From assembly GCF_014649835.1 (NCBI RefSeq), contig NZ_BMTU01000009.1, positions 62,001 through 126,000 on the forward strand: 64,000 nucleotides of DNA. Reading direction: 5' to 3'. This document shows positions 17,716 to 27,512 of this stretch, one piece after another. The notes under the pieces were generated by a model. The model was not told the DNA's origin. It made no database searches and was given only the letters and a program-made list of their open reading frames with translations. How positions within the stretch are numbered: the first letter of the stretch is position 1; every line of letters starts with the position of its first letter. Position numbers and translations under genes: made by a program. This DNA comes from Streptomyces pilosus. GTDB taxonomy: Bacteria; Actinomycetota; Actinomycetes; Streptomycetales; Streptomycetaceae.

Positions 17716-20151
17716 GTGGGCGGGATCACTCTGACGCAGGACGAGCCGGTCACGGCACCACCGGCCGGGGGCCCGCCGCCCCCGGCACCGGCCGTGGAGC
17801 CGGGCCTGAGCCCCCGCCGGGTCCGGCTCGTCTTCGTCGCCCTGATGCTGGCGCTGCTCCTCGCCGCGCTGGAGCAGATGATCGTCGCCACCGCGCTGCC
17901 GGAGATCGTCGGCGACCTGCACGGACTGGACAGCATGTCCTGGGCGGTCACCGCCTACCTGCTCACCTCCACCATCGGCCTCCCCGTCTACGGCAAGCTC
18001 GGCGACCTGCTCGGCCGCAAGAGCGTCTTCCAGTTCGCCCTCCTCGTCTTCGTCGTCGGTTCCGCGCTGGCCGGACGGGCGGCCACCATGGACCAGCTGA
18101 TCGCCTGCCGCGCGGTCCAGGGCGTGGGTGCGGGCGGGCTGATGATCGGCGTCCAGGCGATCATGGCGGACGTCGTGCCCGCGCGGCAGCGCGGCCGCTT
18201 CATGGGACTCATCGGCGCCGCCTTCGGCCTCGCCTCCGTCGCCGGACCGCTGCTCGGCGGCTGGTTCACCGACCACCTCTCCTGGCGCTGGTGCTTCTAC
18301 GTCAACGTCCCCTTCGGCCTCGTCACCATGGCCGTCGTGGCCCTGGTGCTCAAGCTGCCGAAACCGGCCGCGCGGGGCCGCTTCGACGTCCTGGGCACCC
18401 TGCTGCTGGCCGCCGCCTCCACCTGCCTGGTGCTGCTGACCACCTGGGGCGGCACCGAGTACGCCTGGGACTCCCGCACGGTGCTCGGGCTCGCCGCGGG
18501 CGCCGCCGCGGCCACCGCGCTCTTCCTCGTCGTCGAACGCTTCGCCGCCGAACCCCTCATGCCGCTGCGGCTGTTCCGCGACTCGGTGTTCAACATCACC
18601 GGCCTGGTGGGCCTGGTGACCGGCGTCGCCCTGTTCGGCGCCACCAGCTATCTGCCCACGTACCTGCAGATGGTCGACGGAGCCTCCGCCACCGAGTCCG
18701 GGCTGCTGATGCTGCCCATGATGGGCGGCATCGTCGGCGCCTCCGTCCTCTCCGGCCAGCTCATCAGCCGCTCCGGCCGCTACCGGTGGCACCCCGTCGT
18801 CGGCTCGGCCCTCTCCGTCGTCGGCATGTGGCTGCTCTCCCGCCTGGAGACCGGCACCCCCCGGCTGCACTACAGCCTCTGGATGGCCGTCCTGGGCGCC
18901 GGCCTCGGCATGGTGATGCCGGTGCTGATCCTCGCGGTGCAGAACTCGGTGCGCCCCGCCGACCTCGGCACCGCCACCAGCGCCAACAACTACTTCCGGC
19001 AGATCGGCGGCAGCGTCGGCGCCGCCGTCTTCGGCACGCTCTTCGCCGACCGGCTCACCGACGCGCTCGCCGAGCGCCTCCCCGCGGACGCGGCCACGCC
19101 GGACGCCGGGTCCCTCACCCCCGAGCTGGTGCACGCGCTGCCGCCCGGGCTGCGCGACGCCTACGCGCAGGCCTACGCGGACGCCATGCCGCGCATCTTC
19201 CTCTACCTGGTGCCGGTGCTCGTCCTCGGCCTGCTCATCGCCTTCTTCCTCAAGGAGAAACCACTGGTGTCCCACCTCACCCCCACCGCCGACCCCGCCC
19301 GGGAAGCACCGCGCTCCGACCCGCGCGTGCCGTCCGCCCGCCCTCACGCGGCCGGCGGTGCGGCGTCCGCTCCGCCGCGCCCGCCGTACACCGGAGGCAT
19401 CCCCGTCTGCGGCACCGTCCAGCACTCCGACGGGACCGCCGTGCCCCGCGCGGCCCTCACCCTCATCGACGTCTCGGGACAGCAGACCGGACGGGGCGCC
19501 AGCGGCGAGGACGGCCGGTACGCGCTGGCCACGCCGGGCCCGGGCGCGTACGTCCTGATCGCCGCCGCCGGCGGCCACCAGCCGCAGGCGGTCTCCGTGA
19601 CCGTCGGCGAGCGGCCCGTCGAACTCGACGTCGTCCTCGGTGGCGCGGGCCGTCTGGCCGGCAGCGTCGTCACGGCCGACGGCACACCCGTGCGGGACGC
19701 CGCCGTCACCCTCACCAACGTGCACGGCGAGGTCGTCGCCAGCACCCGCAGCGGCCGCGAGGGCGGTTACGTCATCACCGAGCTGGTGGCCGGCGAGTAC
19801 ACGCTCGCCGCGAGCGCCCCCGCCTTCCGGCCGGCCGCCCTCCCCGTCACCGTGCAGGCCGCCCGCGAGACCCGCCAGGACGTCGAACTCGCCGGCGGCG
19901 CCGTGCTCCGCGGCACCGTGCGGGCGGGCGGCGGGCGGCCCGTCGAGGAGGCGCGCGTGACGCTGCTGGACGCGGCGGGCAACGTCGTCGACACCCTCAC
20001 CACCGGACCCGACGGCACCTTCCGCTTCGTCGACCTCTCCTCCGGCGAGTACACCGTCATCGCCGCGGGCTACCCGCCGGTCGCGACCGTGCTCCAGGTG
20101 GCCGGAGGGGGCCGTACGGAACGCGACCTCCAGCTGGGCCACGAGGACTGA
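17716..20151 (+). CDS. DHA2-type MFS efflux pump with three C-terminal beta-sandwich repeats
   Basis: An 811-aa protein. Residues ~35-530 are a 14-helix EmrB/QacA-type drug:H+ antiporter, with LAALEQMIVATALPEIVGDL and GKLGDLLGRK. After a Pro/Ala linker come three repeats of ~75 aa resembling carboxypeptidase regulatory-like domains, each with a core such as GTVQHSDGTAVPRAALTL, GSVVTADGTPVRDAAVTL and GTVRAGGGRPVEEARVTL. GTG at 17716 is chosen for the AGGGGAG before it; a longer frame begins at 17665. No regulator is adjacent. The exported substrate is unknown. Confidence 0.9.
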   Translation: MGGITLTQDEPVTAPPAGGPPPPAPAVEPGLSPRRVRLVFVALMLALLLAALEQMIVATALPEIVGDLHGLDSMSWAVTAYLLTSTIGLPVYGKLGDLLGRKSVFQFALLVFVVGSALAGRAATMDQLIACRAVQGVGAGGLMIGVQAIMADVVPARQRGRFMGLIGAAFGLASVAGPLLGGWFTDHLSWRWCFYVNVPFGLVTMAVVALVLKLPKPAARGRFDVLGTLLLAAASTCLVLLTTWGGTEYAWDSRTVLGLAAGAAAATALFLVVERFAAEPLMPLRLFRDSVFNITGLVGLVTGVALFGATSYLPTYLQMVDGASATESGLLMLPMMGGIVGASVLSGQLISRSGRYRWHPVVGSALSVVGMWLLSRLETGTPRLHYSLWMAVLGAGLGMVMPVLILAVQNSVRPADLGTATSANNYFRQIGGSVGAAVFGTLFADRLTDALAERLPADAATPDAGSLTPELVHALPPGLRDAYAQAYADAMPRIFLYLVPVLVLGLLIAFFLKEKPLVSHLTPTADPAREAPRSDPRVPSARPHAAGGAASAPPRPPYTGGIPVCGTVQHSDGTAVPRAALTLIDVSGQQTGRGASGEDGRYALATPGPGAYVLIAAAGGHQPQAVSVTVGERPVELDVVLGGAGRLAGSVVTADGTPVRDAAVTLTNVHGEVVASTRSGREGGYVITELVAGEYTLAASAPAFRPAALPVTVQAARETRQDVELAGGAVLRGTVRAGGGRPVEEARVTLLDAAGNVVDTLTTGPDGTFRFVDLSSGEYTVIAAGYPPVATVLQVAGGGRTERDLQLGHED

Positions 20152-20295
20152 AACGGTCCTCCGCACGGGGAAACGCGCGCCGGTGCGAGCACCGGCGGGC
20201 AATTCCCCTGTTGCCGCACATCGCGGCCGACCGTCCCCGTACGGTGGTCACGGCGGTACAGATCTTGCGCAGCCGGGGGAGAGAGGGCCTGGGCC

Positions 20296-22749
20296 ATGGA
20301 CCGTGGCACCGAGCGGAACGCACCTCCCCCTCGCCGCGCCGGGGACGGCACGGAGGGCGGACACGGCGGAGCCGGCCGGATCCCGCTGGCCGTGGTCGTC
20401 GTCGACCGCGACGGACGCGTCTCGCACTGGAGCACCGGCGCGCGTCGCCTGTTCTCGGTCACCAGGGAGGATGCGCTGGGCCGCCCCGCCGCCGACCTGC
20501 TGCCGGTGACCGGGGTTCTGCCCGAGGACGAGGAGGACACCCCGTACGGGGCGTACGCGCCCTACGACGGACCGGGCCCGGACCTCGGCGCCTCCCTCGG
20601 CGGCCGGCCCGCCTACCCCGCCGCGGGCCGGGCCCGGATCGCCGCGTCCGGGACGGGGCGCGTCGACGTGCTGTGGTGGGCCTACCCGCTGGCCGGCCCG
20701 GGACGCGAGCGACTGCTCGTGCTGGCCGCCGACGCGGACGGGCTGCGCACGGACGGGGCGGGGGTGTGCGAGCGCATCGCGCCCGGGTTCGCCCTGCACA
20801 CCGCCTTCCCCGGATCCGAGGAACTCGCCCGCCGGCTCCCCGAGATCCTCCCCGGCATGAGCGTCGGCGACAGCGCCCGCGTCGTCGCGCAGGTCCTCGA
20901 ACTGGGCTACCCCGTGCTGGAGTTCAGCCAGAACGACCGGGTGCCGGTCACCCCCGACTGGGGAGTGCCCCGGCGGGTGGAGCGCCGGGAGCGCCGCGAA
21001 CGGGCAGCCCGCGCGCGGGCGGCCGGGGAACCGGTGCCCGAGCACCTGCGCGACGAGACCGAGGACCTCGAATACGCGGCCGTGCGGGAGCGCCTGGAGT
21101 TCCTCAACGAGGTCAGCTCACGCATCGGCACCTCGCTCGACCTCGCCCGCACCATCGTCGAGGTGAGCAAGGCCGTCGTGCCCCGCTTCACCGACGTCGC
21201 CGGCACCTACCTGCGCGAACAGGTGGTCGCCGGGGAGGAGTTCGACGAGGGTGTGCCCGACACCACCACCCTGTGGCACCGGGTCGCCCTGGAACACACC
21301 GACGAACCCGGCCGCTGGGACGACGTGGTGCCCGTGGGCGAGGCCATGCCCTTCCCCGAGCACACCCCGTTCTTCCGGTGCATGACCACCGGCGAACCCG
21401 TCCTGGTGCCGCGCATCAGCGAGGAGGCGGGACACGCCATCGCCTCGCAGTTCGACAAGCGCGACATCCGGCCGCTGATCACCGGACGCTCCATGCTCGT
21501 CGTCCCGCTGAAGGCACGGCAGGTCGTCCTCGGCTTCATGATCCTGCTGCGTCATCCGGAGCGGCAGGTGTTCAACGACATGGACCGGGTCACCGGCGCG
21601 GAACTCGCCGCCCGCGCCGGCCTCGTGCTCGACAACGCGCGCATGTACACCCACCAGGAGAACGTCGCGGAGACGCTCCAGGACAGCATGCTGCCGCACA
21701 TCCCGCCGCGCATGGCGGGCTGCGACATCGCCACCCGCTACCTGCCGGGCACCCTCCTCGGACGGGTCGGCGGCGACTGGTTCGACTCGGTGAAACTGCC
21801 CAGCGCCCGTACCGCGTTCGTGGTCGGCGACGTCATGGGGCACGGTCTGAACTCGGCCGCGATGATGGGTCAGTTGCGCACCGCGGTGCAGACCATGGCG
21901 GCCCTCGACCTGCCGCCCGCCCAGCTCCTGCGCAACCTCGACGACCTGGCCCAGCGGCTCGGCGACACCCACCTCGCCACCTGCCTGTACGCGGTCTACG
22001 ACCCGATCGCGGGCGAGCTGCACCTCGCCAACGCCGGGCACATCCCGCCGGTACTGGTGCGTGCCGCGGACGGGCGCAGTGAACTGCTCGACCTGCCGAC
22101 GGGCGCGCCCGTCGGCGTCGGCGGGGTGCCCTTCGAAGCGGTGCGTGTCGCCGTCGCGCCCGGCGACCGGCTGGTGATGTGCACCGACGGACTGGTCGAG
22201 GTGCGCGGCGAGGACATCGGTGTCGGGCTCGCCACGCTGTGCGAGTCCGCCGCCCACCCGGCCGCCTCCATGGACGACGCCTGCGACACCATCATCAGGG
22301 CCCTCAACGTGCGCGGTGGCCGCAAGGACGACGTGGCGCTGCTGATGGCCCGGCTCGGCGGCATCGCCCCCGACGACGTCGCCGAGTGGCGGCTGACGCC
22401 CCGGCAGTCCGAGGTCGGCCGGGCCCGCGCGGTGGTCCGCGAGCAGCTGCACGCCTGGGGTCTGCCGAAGGTCACCGACAGCGCCGAGCTGATGGTGAGC
22501 GAGCTCGTCACCAATGCCGTGCGGCACGCGCACGCCCGCCCCGTGGCCCTGCGGCTGGTGCGCGGCGACACCCTGCTGTGCGAGGTGGAGGACGACGACC
22601 ACGAGCTGCCGACGCTGCTCAACGCACGGCCGGCGGACGAGACCGGGCGCGGACTGCGCGTGGTCTCCACCCTCGCCCACGCGTGGGGCACGAGCCGCAC
22701 CACGGCCGGCAAGAGCGTGTGGTTCGAGCTCGCGCTGCCGCGCCGCTGA
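20296..22749 (+). CDS. SpoIIE-type PP2C phosphatase with PAS, GAF and anti-sigma-kinase-like domains
   Basis: An 817-aa signalling protein. A PAS-like domain lies at ~28-75 (LAVVVVDRDGRVSHWSTGA). A GAF domain lies at ~265-440 (LEFLNEVSSRIGTSLDL...). A SpoIIE/RsbU-type PP2C phosphatase lies at ~445-690, with metal-binding Asp residues in GGDWFD, VGDVMGHG, MCTDGLVE and RKDDVAL. A C-terminal RsbW-like HATPase lies at ~700-817 (VSELVTNAVRHA, ETGRGLRVV). Such proteins usually act on anti-sigma antagonists in SigB-type partner switching. ATG at 20296 is usable; the region before it has no other gene. Confidence 0.92.
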   Translation: MDRGTERNAPPPRRAGDGTEGGHGGAGRIPLAVVVVDRDGRVSHWSTGARRLFSVTREDALGRPAADLLPVTGVLPEDEEDTPYGAYAPYDGPGPDLGASLGGRPAYPAAGRARIAASGTGRVDVLWWAYPLAGPGRERLLVLAADADGLRTDGAGVCERIAPGFALHTAFPGSEELARRLPEILPGMSVGDSARVVAQVLELGYPVLEFSQNDRVPVTPDWGVPRRVERRERRERAARARAAGEPVPEHLRDETEDLEYAAVRERLEFLNEVSSRIGTSLDLARTIVEVSKAVVPRFTDVAGTYLREQVVAGEEFDEGVPDTTTLWHRVALEHTDEPGRWDDVVPVGEAMPFPEHTPFFRCMTTGEPVLVPRISEEAGHAIASQFDKRDIRPLITGRSMLVVPLKARQVVLGFMILLRHPERQVFNDMDRVTGAELAARAGLVLDNARMYTHQENVAETLQDSMLPHIPPRMAGCDIATRYLPGTLLGRVGGDWFDSVKLPSARTAFVVGDVMGHGLNSAAMMGQLRTAVQTMAALDLPPAQLLRNLDDLAQRLGDTHLATCLYAVYDPIAGELHLANAGHIPPVLVRAADGRSELLDLPTGAPVGVGGVPFEAVRVAVAPGDRLVMCTDGLVEVRGEDIGVGLATLCESAAHPAASMDDACDTIIRALNVRGGRKDDVALLMARLGGIAPDDVAEWRLTPRQSEVGRARAVVREQLHAWGLPKVTDSAELMVSELVTNAVRHAHARPVALRLVRGDTLLCEVEDDDHELPTLLNARPADETGRGLRVVSTLAHAWGTSRTTAGKSVWFELALPRR

Positions 22750-22898
22750 GCGCCGACTCCGGTGGTACAGCGGCGCGTCCGGCCGCCGACGGCGCGTGAA
22801 GGAACGCGCTCGGGCGCTTGTCCGCGCGCCCGCGGCGCGGTACACCGTACTGGCCCGTCGTACGGGCGGGCCTGTGGGCGAACCCCGGGGAGTCGGTC

Positions 22899-23624
22899 AT
22901 GAGCGTGACGAGTCGGTACCGGGCGGCCTGGGAGGGCTTCTGGCGGGAGGCACCGCGGGAGCCGGGGGCCGTGTTCTGGGACGCGGAACCCGCGCTGACC
23001 GCGGCCCGCCATCTCGCCCTGTTCGAGCCCCGTCTGACCGACCCCGGCCTGCCGTTGGTGGACCTCGGCTGCGGCAACGGCACCCAGACCCGCTTCCTCG
23101 CCGGGCGTTTCCCGCGTGTCGTGGGCGCCGACCTGTCCGCCGCCGCCCTGGAGCACGCCCGCGCCGCCGACCCGGCGGGACGGGCGGCGTACCGCCTGCT
23201 GGACGCCGCGGACAAGGCCGCCACCCAGGCCCTGCACGCCGAACTCGGGGACGCCAACGTGTACCTGCGCGGCGTGCTGCACCAGTGCGAGCCCGACGAC
23301 CGGCAGGCGCTGGCGGACGGCGTGGCCACGGTGGTCGGCGGGCGCGGCCGCGCCTTCCTGGTCGAGCCGTCGGAGGCGGCCGGCGCCGTCCTGCGGAGCA
23401 TGGCGACCGGACCCGGCGGCCCGCCGCCGGAACTCGTGCCGGTCCTCCGGCACGGCATAGCGCCCGGCACGGTCGCCGACGCGGACGTGCCCGAGTTCCT
23501 CACCGCGGCCGGACTGACCGTCCTGGCGAGCGGCACCCTGCCGCTGACCACCACCGCGTACGCCCCCGACGGCACCCGTGTCGCCCTGCCGTCCCGGTGG
23601 TACGTGACGGGCCGGGGCGCCTAG
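22899..23624 (+). CDS. SAM-dependent class I methyltransferase
   Basis: A 241-aa methyltransferase. Motif I, VDLGCGNGTQTRFLAGRFP, is near residues 50-68, followed by VVGADLSAAALEHARA for the ribose-binding acidic loop. ATG at 22899 follows CGGGGAG. Substrate unknown. It stands alone between the phosphatase and the esterase, with the same strand as both but gaps of about 150 and 245 bases. Confidence 0.88.
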   Translation: MSVTSRYRAAWEGFWREAPREPGAVFWDAEPALTAARHLALFEPRLTDPGLPLVDLGCGNGTQTRFLAGRFPRVVGADLSAAALEHARAADPAGRAAYRLLDAADKAATQALHAELGDANVYLRGVLHQCEPDDRQALADGVATVVGGRGRAFLVEPSEAAGAVLRSMATGPGGPPPELVPVLRHGIAPGTVADADVPEFLTAAGLTVLASGTLPLTTTAYAPDGTRVALPSRWYVTGRGA

Positions 23625-23839
23625 GGCCCGTCCCGCGGACCACCTTCGGAGGGCAGTGACGGCGCCAGGGGGCCCGCGTCCGGGTAGCAGGCGGGGCCCG
23701 GCGGCACAACCGGTCCGGGGCAGTGTCGTCGCGGGCGGGCTGTGGGGCCGCCCGCCATACCGTTGCGCGTTGAACGACCTCTACGGTGCCGGACACCGGG
23801 CCGCTCCCGCCGATCCACGCCCAGACAGCGGTCCGGATT

Positions 23840-23852
23840 CCCCCCCCCCCCC
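23840..23852 (+). repeat. 13-base poly-C tract in the esterase leader
   Basis: An uninterrupted run of 13 C lies 5 bases upstream of the GAGGAG ribosome binding site and 16 bases before the esterase ATG. Such runs are prone to slippage and to sequencing length errors. It does not affect the chosen reading frame. Confidence 0.85.
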
Positions 23853-23868
23853 GCACCGAGGAGCCGCC

Positions 23869-25407
23869 ATGCAGTCGTCGCCCCACCGGGGTCCCGCCGC
23901 CCCGCACCCGCGCACCCCGCTCGCGCCGGCCACAGGCTCCGCGCCGCCGCGTCCGCGGCGTGGCCGCTACGGCCTGCTGTCCCGGCTCGTGGCCGTCGTC
24001 GCCCTGGTCCTGGTGCCGGCACTGGCCGGCCCGGCGCCGACGGCCCACGCCGGGGCCGGCCTGACCCCGGTCACCGGCTTCGGCGCCAACCCGGGCGGTC
24101 TGAACATGTACCTCTACCGGCCCGCCTCGCTGCCCGCCGGCCCGGGGGTGGTGGTCGCCCTGCACGGCTGCGGCCAGAACGCCCGGACGTACGCCGACCA
24201 CTCCGGCCTGACCGAACTCGCCGACCGGCACGGCTTCCTGGTGGTCTTCGCCGAGACCACGCGTGCCAACAACGCGGGCACGTGCTTCAACTGGTTCCAG
24301 CCGGCCGACAACCGCAGGGGACGGGGCGAGGCCGAGTCGATCCAGCAGATGGCCGCGCACACCGTCTCCGCCCACGGCGCGGACGCCGGGCGGATCCATG
24401 TCACCGGCCTGTCCGCCGGCGGCGGCATGACCTCGGTGGTGCTTGCCGCCTACCCGGACGTCTTCCGGGCCGGCGCGGTCGTCGCCGGGCTGCCCCACGG
24501 CTGCGCCGACGACCTGCCGGCGGCCTACACCTGTATGAACCCCGGGGCCGACCGGACCCCGGACCAGTGGGCCCGGCGGGTCCGCGACGCCCACCCGTCG
24601 TGGACGGGGCCGTGGCCGCGCATCGCCGTCTGGCACGGGGACCGGGACACCACCGTCGTGCCGCGCAACGCCGACGAGCTGCGCGACCAGTGGACCGGGC
24701 TGCACGGCCTGTCCCGGACGCCCACCCGGACGTCCCTCATCGGCCCGAACTCCACCCGGCACGAGGAGTACGCGGCCGCGGACGGGTCGGTGGCCGTCGA
24801 GGTCAACCGCGTGCCGGGCATCGGCCACGCCACCCCGGTCGATCCGGGCAGCGGGCCCGAGCAGTGCGGCAGCACCGGTACCGCCCACTTCGCGGACTCG
24901 ATCTGCTCCAGCCACTGGATCGCCCGCTTCTTCGGCCTGGACGACACCGGTCCGGGCCACGAGGCGCTGCCCGCTCCGAGCGGCCTCGCCCCGGCCGGTG
25001 CCACCGACACCACCATCGGCCTGACCTGGAATCCCGTGGACGGCGCCGCGGGCTACACCGTCCACCGCGACGGTGTCCCGGTGGCCACGGCGGACTCCGC
25101 GTCCCACACCGACACCGGACTCGCCCCGGGCTCCTCCCACACCTACGCCGTCGCGGCCCGGGACACCGAGGGCAGGCCGGGCCGGCTCTCCGGCACGGTC
25201 ACCGCGCGGACCACCGGTGCGACGGCCGCCTGCTGGACCGCCTCCAACCACGCCCACGTCCAGGCGGGACGGGCCACCACCAGCGGCGGTCTCACCCGTG
25301 CCAAGGGCTCCGGCCAGGACATGGGCCTGTACAACCTCCACGTCACCCACACGCTGAAGGAGTCGCCCGCCGGCTACTTCACCCTCGCCGACGGAAGCTG
25401 CCCCTGA
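23869..25407 (+). CDS. Secreted PHB-depolymerase-family esterase with Fn3 domain
   Basis: A 512-aa extracellular esterase. The long N-terminus carries a hydrophobic signal (~35-60) with cleavage near AHA. The esterase domain (~65-345) has HGCGQNARTYADHSG and a lipase box GLSAGG with S182; D258 or D260 and H320 (GIGHATPVD) complete a likely triad. A fibronectin type III domain (~368-450) and a C-terminal ~60-aa module (ACWTASNHAHVQAGRA...DMGLYN) typical of PHB depolymerases follow. Substrate could be poly-3-hydroxybutyrate or another polyester. ATG at 23869 follows GAGGAG. Confidence 0.9.
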   Translation: MQSSPHRGPAAPHPRTPLAPATGSAPPRPRRGRYGLLSRLVAVVALVLVPALAGPAPTAHAGAGLTPVTGFGANPGGLNMYLYRPASLPAGPGVVVALHGCGQNARTYADHSGLTELADRHGFLVVFAETTRANNAGTCFNWFQPADNRRGRGEAESIQQMAAHTVSAHGADAGRIHVTGLSAGGGMTSVVLAAYPDVFRAGAVVAGLPHGCADDLPAAYTCMNPGADRTPDQWARRVRDAHPSWTGPWPRIAVWHGDRDTTVVPRNADELRDQWTGLHGLSRTPTRTSLIGPNSTRHEEYAAADGSVAVEVNRVPGIGHATPVDPGSGPEQCGSTGTAHFADSICSSHWIARFFGLDDTGPGHEALPAPSGLAPAGATDTTIGLTWNPVDGAAGYTVHRDGVPVATADSASHTDTGLAPGSSHTYAVAARDTEGRPGRLSGTVTARTTGATAACWTASNHAHVQAGRATTSGGLTRAKGSGQDMGLYNLHVTHTLKESPAGYFTLADGSCP

Positions 25408-25420
25408 CCCGGGAACGGTC

Positions 25421-25456
25421 GTCGCCGCGGGTACTGCAGGCAGCACCCGCGGCGAC
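25421..25456 (+). terminator. Terminator after the esterase gene
   Basis: A perfect 12-bp stem (GTCGCCGCGGGT / ACCCGCGGCGAC, arms 25421-25432 and 25445-25456) with a 12-nt loop starts 14 bases after the stop codon. Confidence 0.75.
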
Positions 25457-25668
25457 CCGACGGGCCCCGCGAGGTCAGTGGGGTGACCGTCCATCGAACG
25501 AACAGGTTCTGTGTGCCGCCGACACATAGGTGTGCCGGTAGGGCGTCCGTACTGTTTCCGGCCATGACCGGTGGGCGGCCGAGGAGCCGGCCGACCCGCC
25601 GCCCGTCCCCATGTCCTCCCCCCACGTCCGTCCCCGCGTCCGCACCTCACCCCAGAATCGGTGAACCC

Positions 25669-27063
25669 ATGTCCGAGACCACACCCGCCAAGCCGGGCGA
25701 GCCCCGCCCCGGCGGCATCGCCCGCGTCGTCGGCGCGAGCCTGATCGGCACCACCGTCGAGTGGTACGACTTCTTCCTCTACGGTTCCGCCGCCGCGCTG
25801 GTGTTCAACACCCTCTTCTTCCCCAGCAGCGACCCGCTGGTGGGCACGCTGCTCGCCTTCATGACGTACGCGATCGGGTTCCTGGCCCGGCCGATCGGCG
25901 GCATGGTCTTCGGGCACTACGGCGACAGGATCGGCCGCAAGAAGCTGCTCGTGCTCAGCCTGCTGATGATGGGTGGCGCCACCTTCGCCATGGGTCTGCT
26001 GCCCACCTACGGCAGCATCGGCGTCGGAGCCCCCATCCTGCTCACCGTCCTGCGCCTGATCCAGGGCTTCGCGCTGGGCGGCGAATGGGGCGGCGCGGTG
26101 CTCATCGTCTCCGAGCACGGCGGCGACAGGCACCGGGGCTTCTGGGCGTCCTGGCCGCAGTGCGGCGTCCCCGCGGGCAACCTGCTGGCCACGGCCGTCC
26201 TCGCGGTGCTGGCCTCCGTCCAGTCCGAGGCGGCGTTCCAGTCCTGGGGCTGGCGCATCCCCTTCCTGCTCTCCGGCGTCCTGGTGCTGATCGGACTGTG
26301 GATCCGCGTCTCGGTCTCCGAATCGCCGGTCTTCCTCGCCGCCCAGGCCAAGGCCGAGGCGGCCGCCGCCGAGGGCGTCGAGGAGAAGCCGCCCGTCGTC
26401 GAGGTCTTCCGCCGCAGCTGGCGCGAGGTGCTCGGGGCCATCGGGGTCCGGTTCGGCGAGAACATCTCCTACTACGTCCTGACCTCCTTCCTGCTGGTCT
26501 ACGTCACGACCCACCTGGACCTGCCCAAGAGCACCGCCCTGAACGCGGTGCTGATCGCCTCGGCCGTCCACTTCGTCACGATTCCGCTGTGGGGGGCGCT
26601 CTCCGACCGGCTCGGCCGCAAACCCGTGACGATGATCGGCGCGGTCGGCATGGCCGCCTGGGCGTTCGCCTTCTTCTCCCTGGTCGACACCCGGTCCTTC
26701 GCCGTGATCACCCTCTCGGTCACGGTGGGCCTGCTGCTCCACGGCGCCATGTACGGACCGCAGGCCGCCTTCATCTCCGAGATGTTCGATACCGAGGTCC
26801 GCTACTCCGGCGCCTCCGTGGGCTCCCAGCTCGCCTCCATCCTCGCCGGCGCCCTCGCCCCGATCATCGCCGTCGAACTGCTCAGGCAGTACGGGTCCTC
26901 GACGCCGATCGCCCTCTACCTGTCCGCGGCGGCCCTGGTCACCGCCCTCACCGTCCTGGTCGTCAAGGAGACCCGCGGCCGCGACCTGACCCGGCCGGCC
27001 AAGGCGTCACCGCCGGCCCGGAAGGGACAGGAGCCGGTGCTCGCCCGCAGCGACCGGGCCTGA
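25669..27063 (+). CDS. MFS transporter, metabolite:H+ symporter (MHS) family
   Basis: A 464-aa 12-helix transporter of the MHS/ShiA-ProP group, importers of organic acids, osmolytes or sugars acids. Signature segments are GTTVEWYDFFLYGSAAALVF at the start, FLARPIGGMVFGHYGDRIGRK, and GFALGGEWGGAVLIVSEH. ATG at 25669 (MSETTPAKPGE) is preceded only by a weak GGTGA site; the upstream open frame is low-complexity. Substrate not predictable. It ends at a long gap holding a two-way terminator. Confidence 0.9.
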   Translation: MSETTPAKPGEPRPGGIARVVGASLIGTTVEWYDFFLYGSAAALVFNTLFFPSSDPLVGTLLAFMTYAIGFLARPIGGMVFGHYGDRIGRKKLLVLSLLMMGGATFAMGLLPTYGSIGVGAPILLTVLRLIQGFALGGEWGGAVLIVSEHGGDRHRGFWASWPQCGVPAGNLLATAVLAVLASVQSEAAFQSWGWRIPFLLSGVLVLIGLWIRVSVSESPVFLAAQAKAEAAAAEGVEEKPPVVEVFRRSWREVLGAIGVRFGENISYYVLTSFLLVYVTTHLDLPKSTALNAVLIASAVHFVTIPLWGALSDRLGRKPVTMIGAVGMAAWAFAFFSLVDTRSFAVITLSVTVGLLLHGAMYGPQAAFISEMFDTEVRYSGASVGSQLASILAGALAPIIAVELLRQYGSSTPIALYLSAAALVTALTVLVVKETRGRDLTRPAKASPPARKGQEPVLARSDRA

Positions 27064-27512
27064 CGCCACCGCCGTGCCGTGGTCCGCCCGTGGGGAAGCG
27101 ACGGGCGGACCACCGGCATGCGGGGGCCGGCCGGCGGCGGGAACGGTCACCCCCTCCCGCTCGTACCCTCCCCGAGTCGCACCTGACCCGGAGCCGGGTC
27201 CGGCCGCCCGGGACCTCGCGGGCGGGACCCCTTCGCAGGCGCGGAACCCCGTCGCAGGCGCGGCACGCCACCGCCGGGGGCGCGGACGCCCCGCCTCCCG
27301 GCACCCGCGGCCGAGCACGGCGCTGCCCCCCGCCCCGGGGACGGGCGCGCCGGTGGCGGCGCGAGCCCGGCCGGCCTCGTCGGGGACCCGGCGCGCCCGG
27401 CAGCCCGCGCCCCCGTGTCCGTGACACCCCGACAGGCTGGAGCCCGGCGCCGTACGGGCGCCGGGCTCCGGCCTGCCGGACCGCGGACGGGCTCAGATGC
27501 CCGCGACGTGCC
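27064..27512. other. 449-bp GC-rich intergenic stretch
   Basis: No supportable gene. It contains two tandem copies of an 18-bp unit, ACCCCKTCGCAGGCGCGG (27227-27244 and 27246-27263), and the strong terminator at 27439-27469. The open frames here have no ribosome binding sites or family resemblance. Confidence 0.5.
27439..27469. terminator. Bidirectional terminator
   Basis: A perfect 13-bp stem (GGAGCCCGGCGCC / GGCGCCGGGCTCC) with a 5-nt loop between the convergent MHS transporter and the hydrolase gene. Confidence 0.88.

Noticed and set aside
17674..20202. 842-aa open frame on the minus strand
   Set aside because: Antisense to the MFS gene, His/Gly/Asp-biased and without motifs.
17716..25407. 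Antibiotic biosynthesis cluster (pump, methyltransferases, esterase)
   Set aside because: No PKS, NRPS, terpene or RiPP core gene and no coupled operon among them.
23500..26742. 1080-aa open frame on the minus strand
   Set aside because: Antisense shadow of the methyltransferase, esterase and MHS genes; Gly/Arg/Val-rich with no family motifs.
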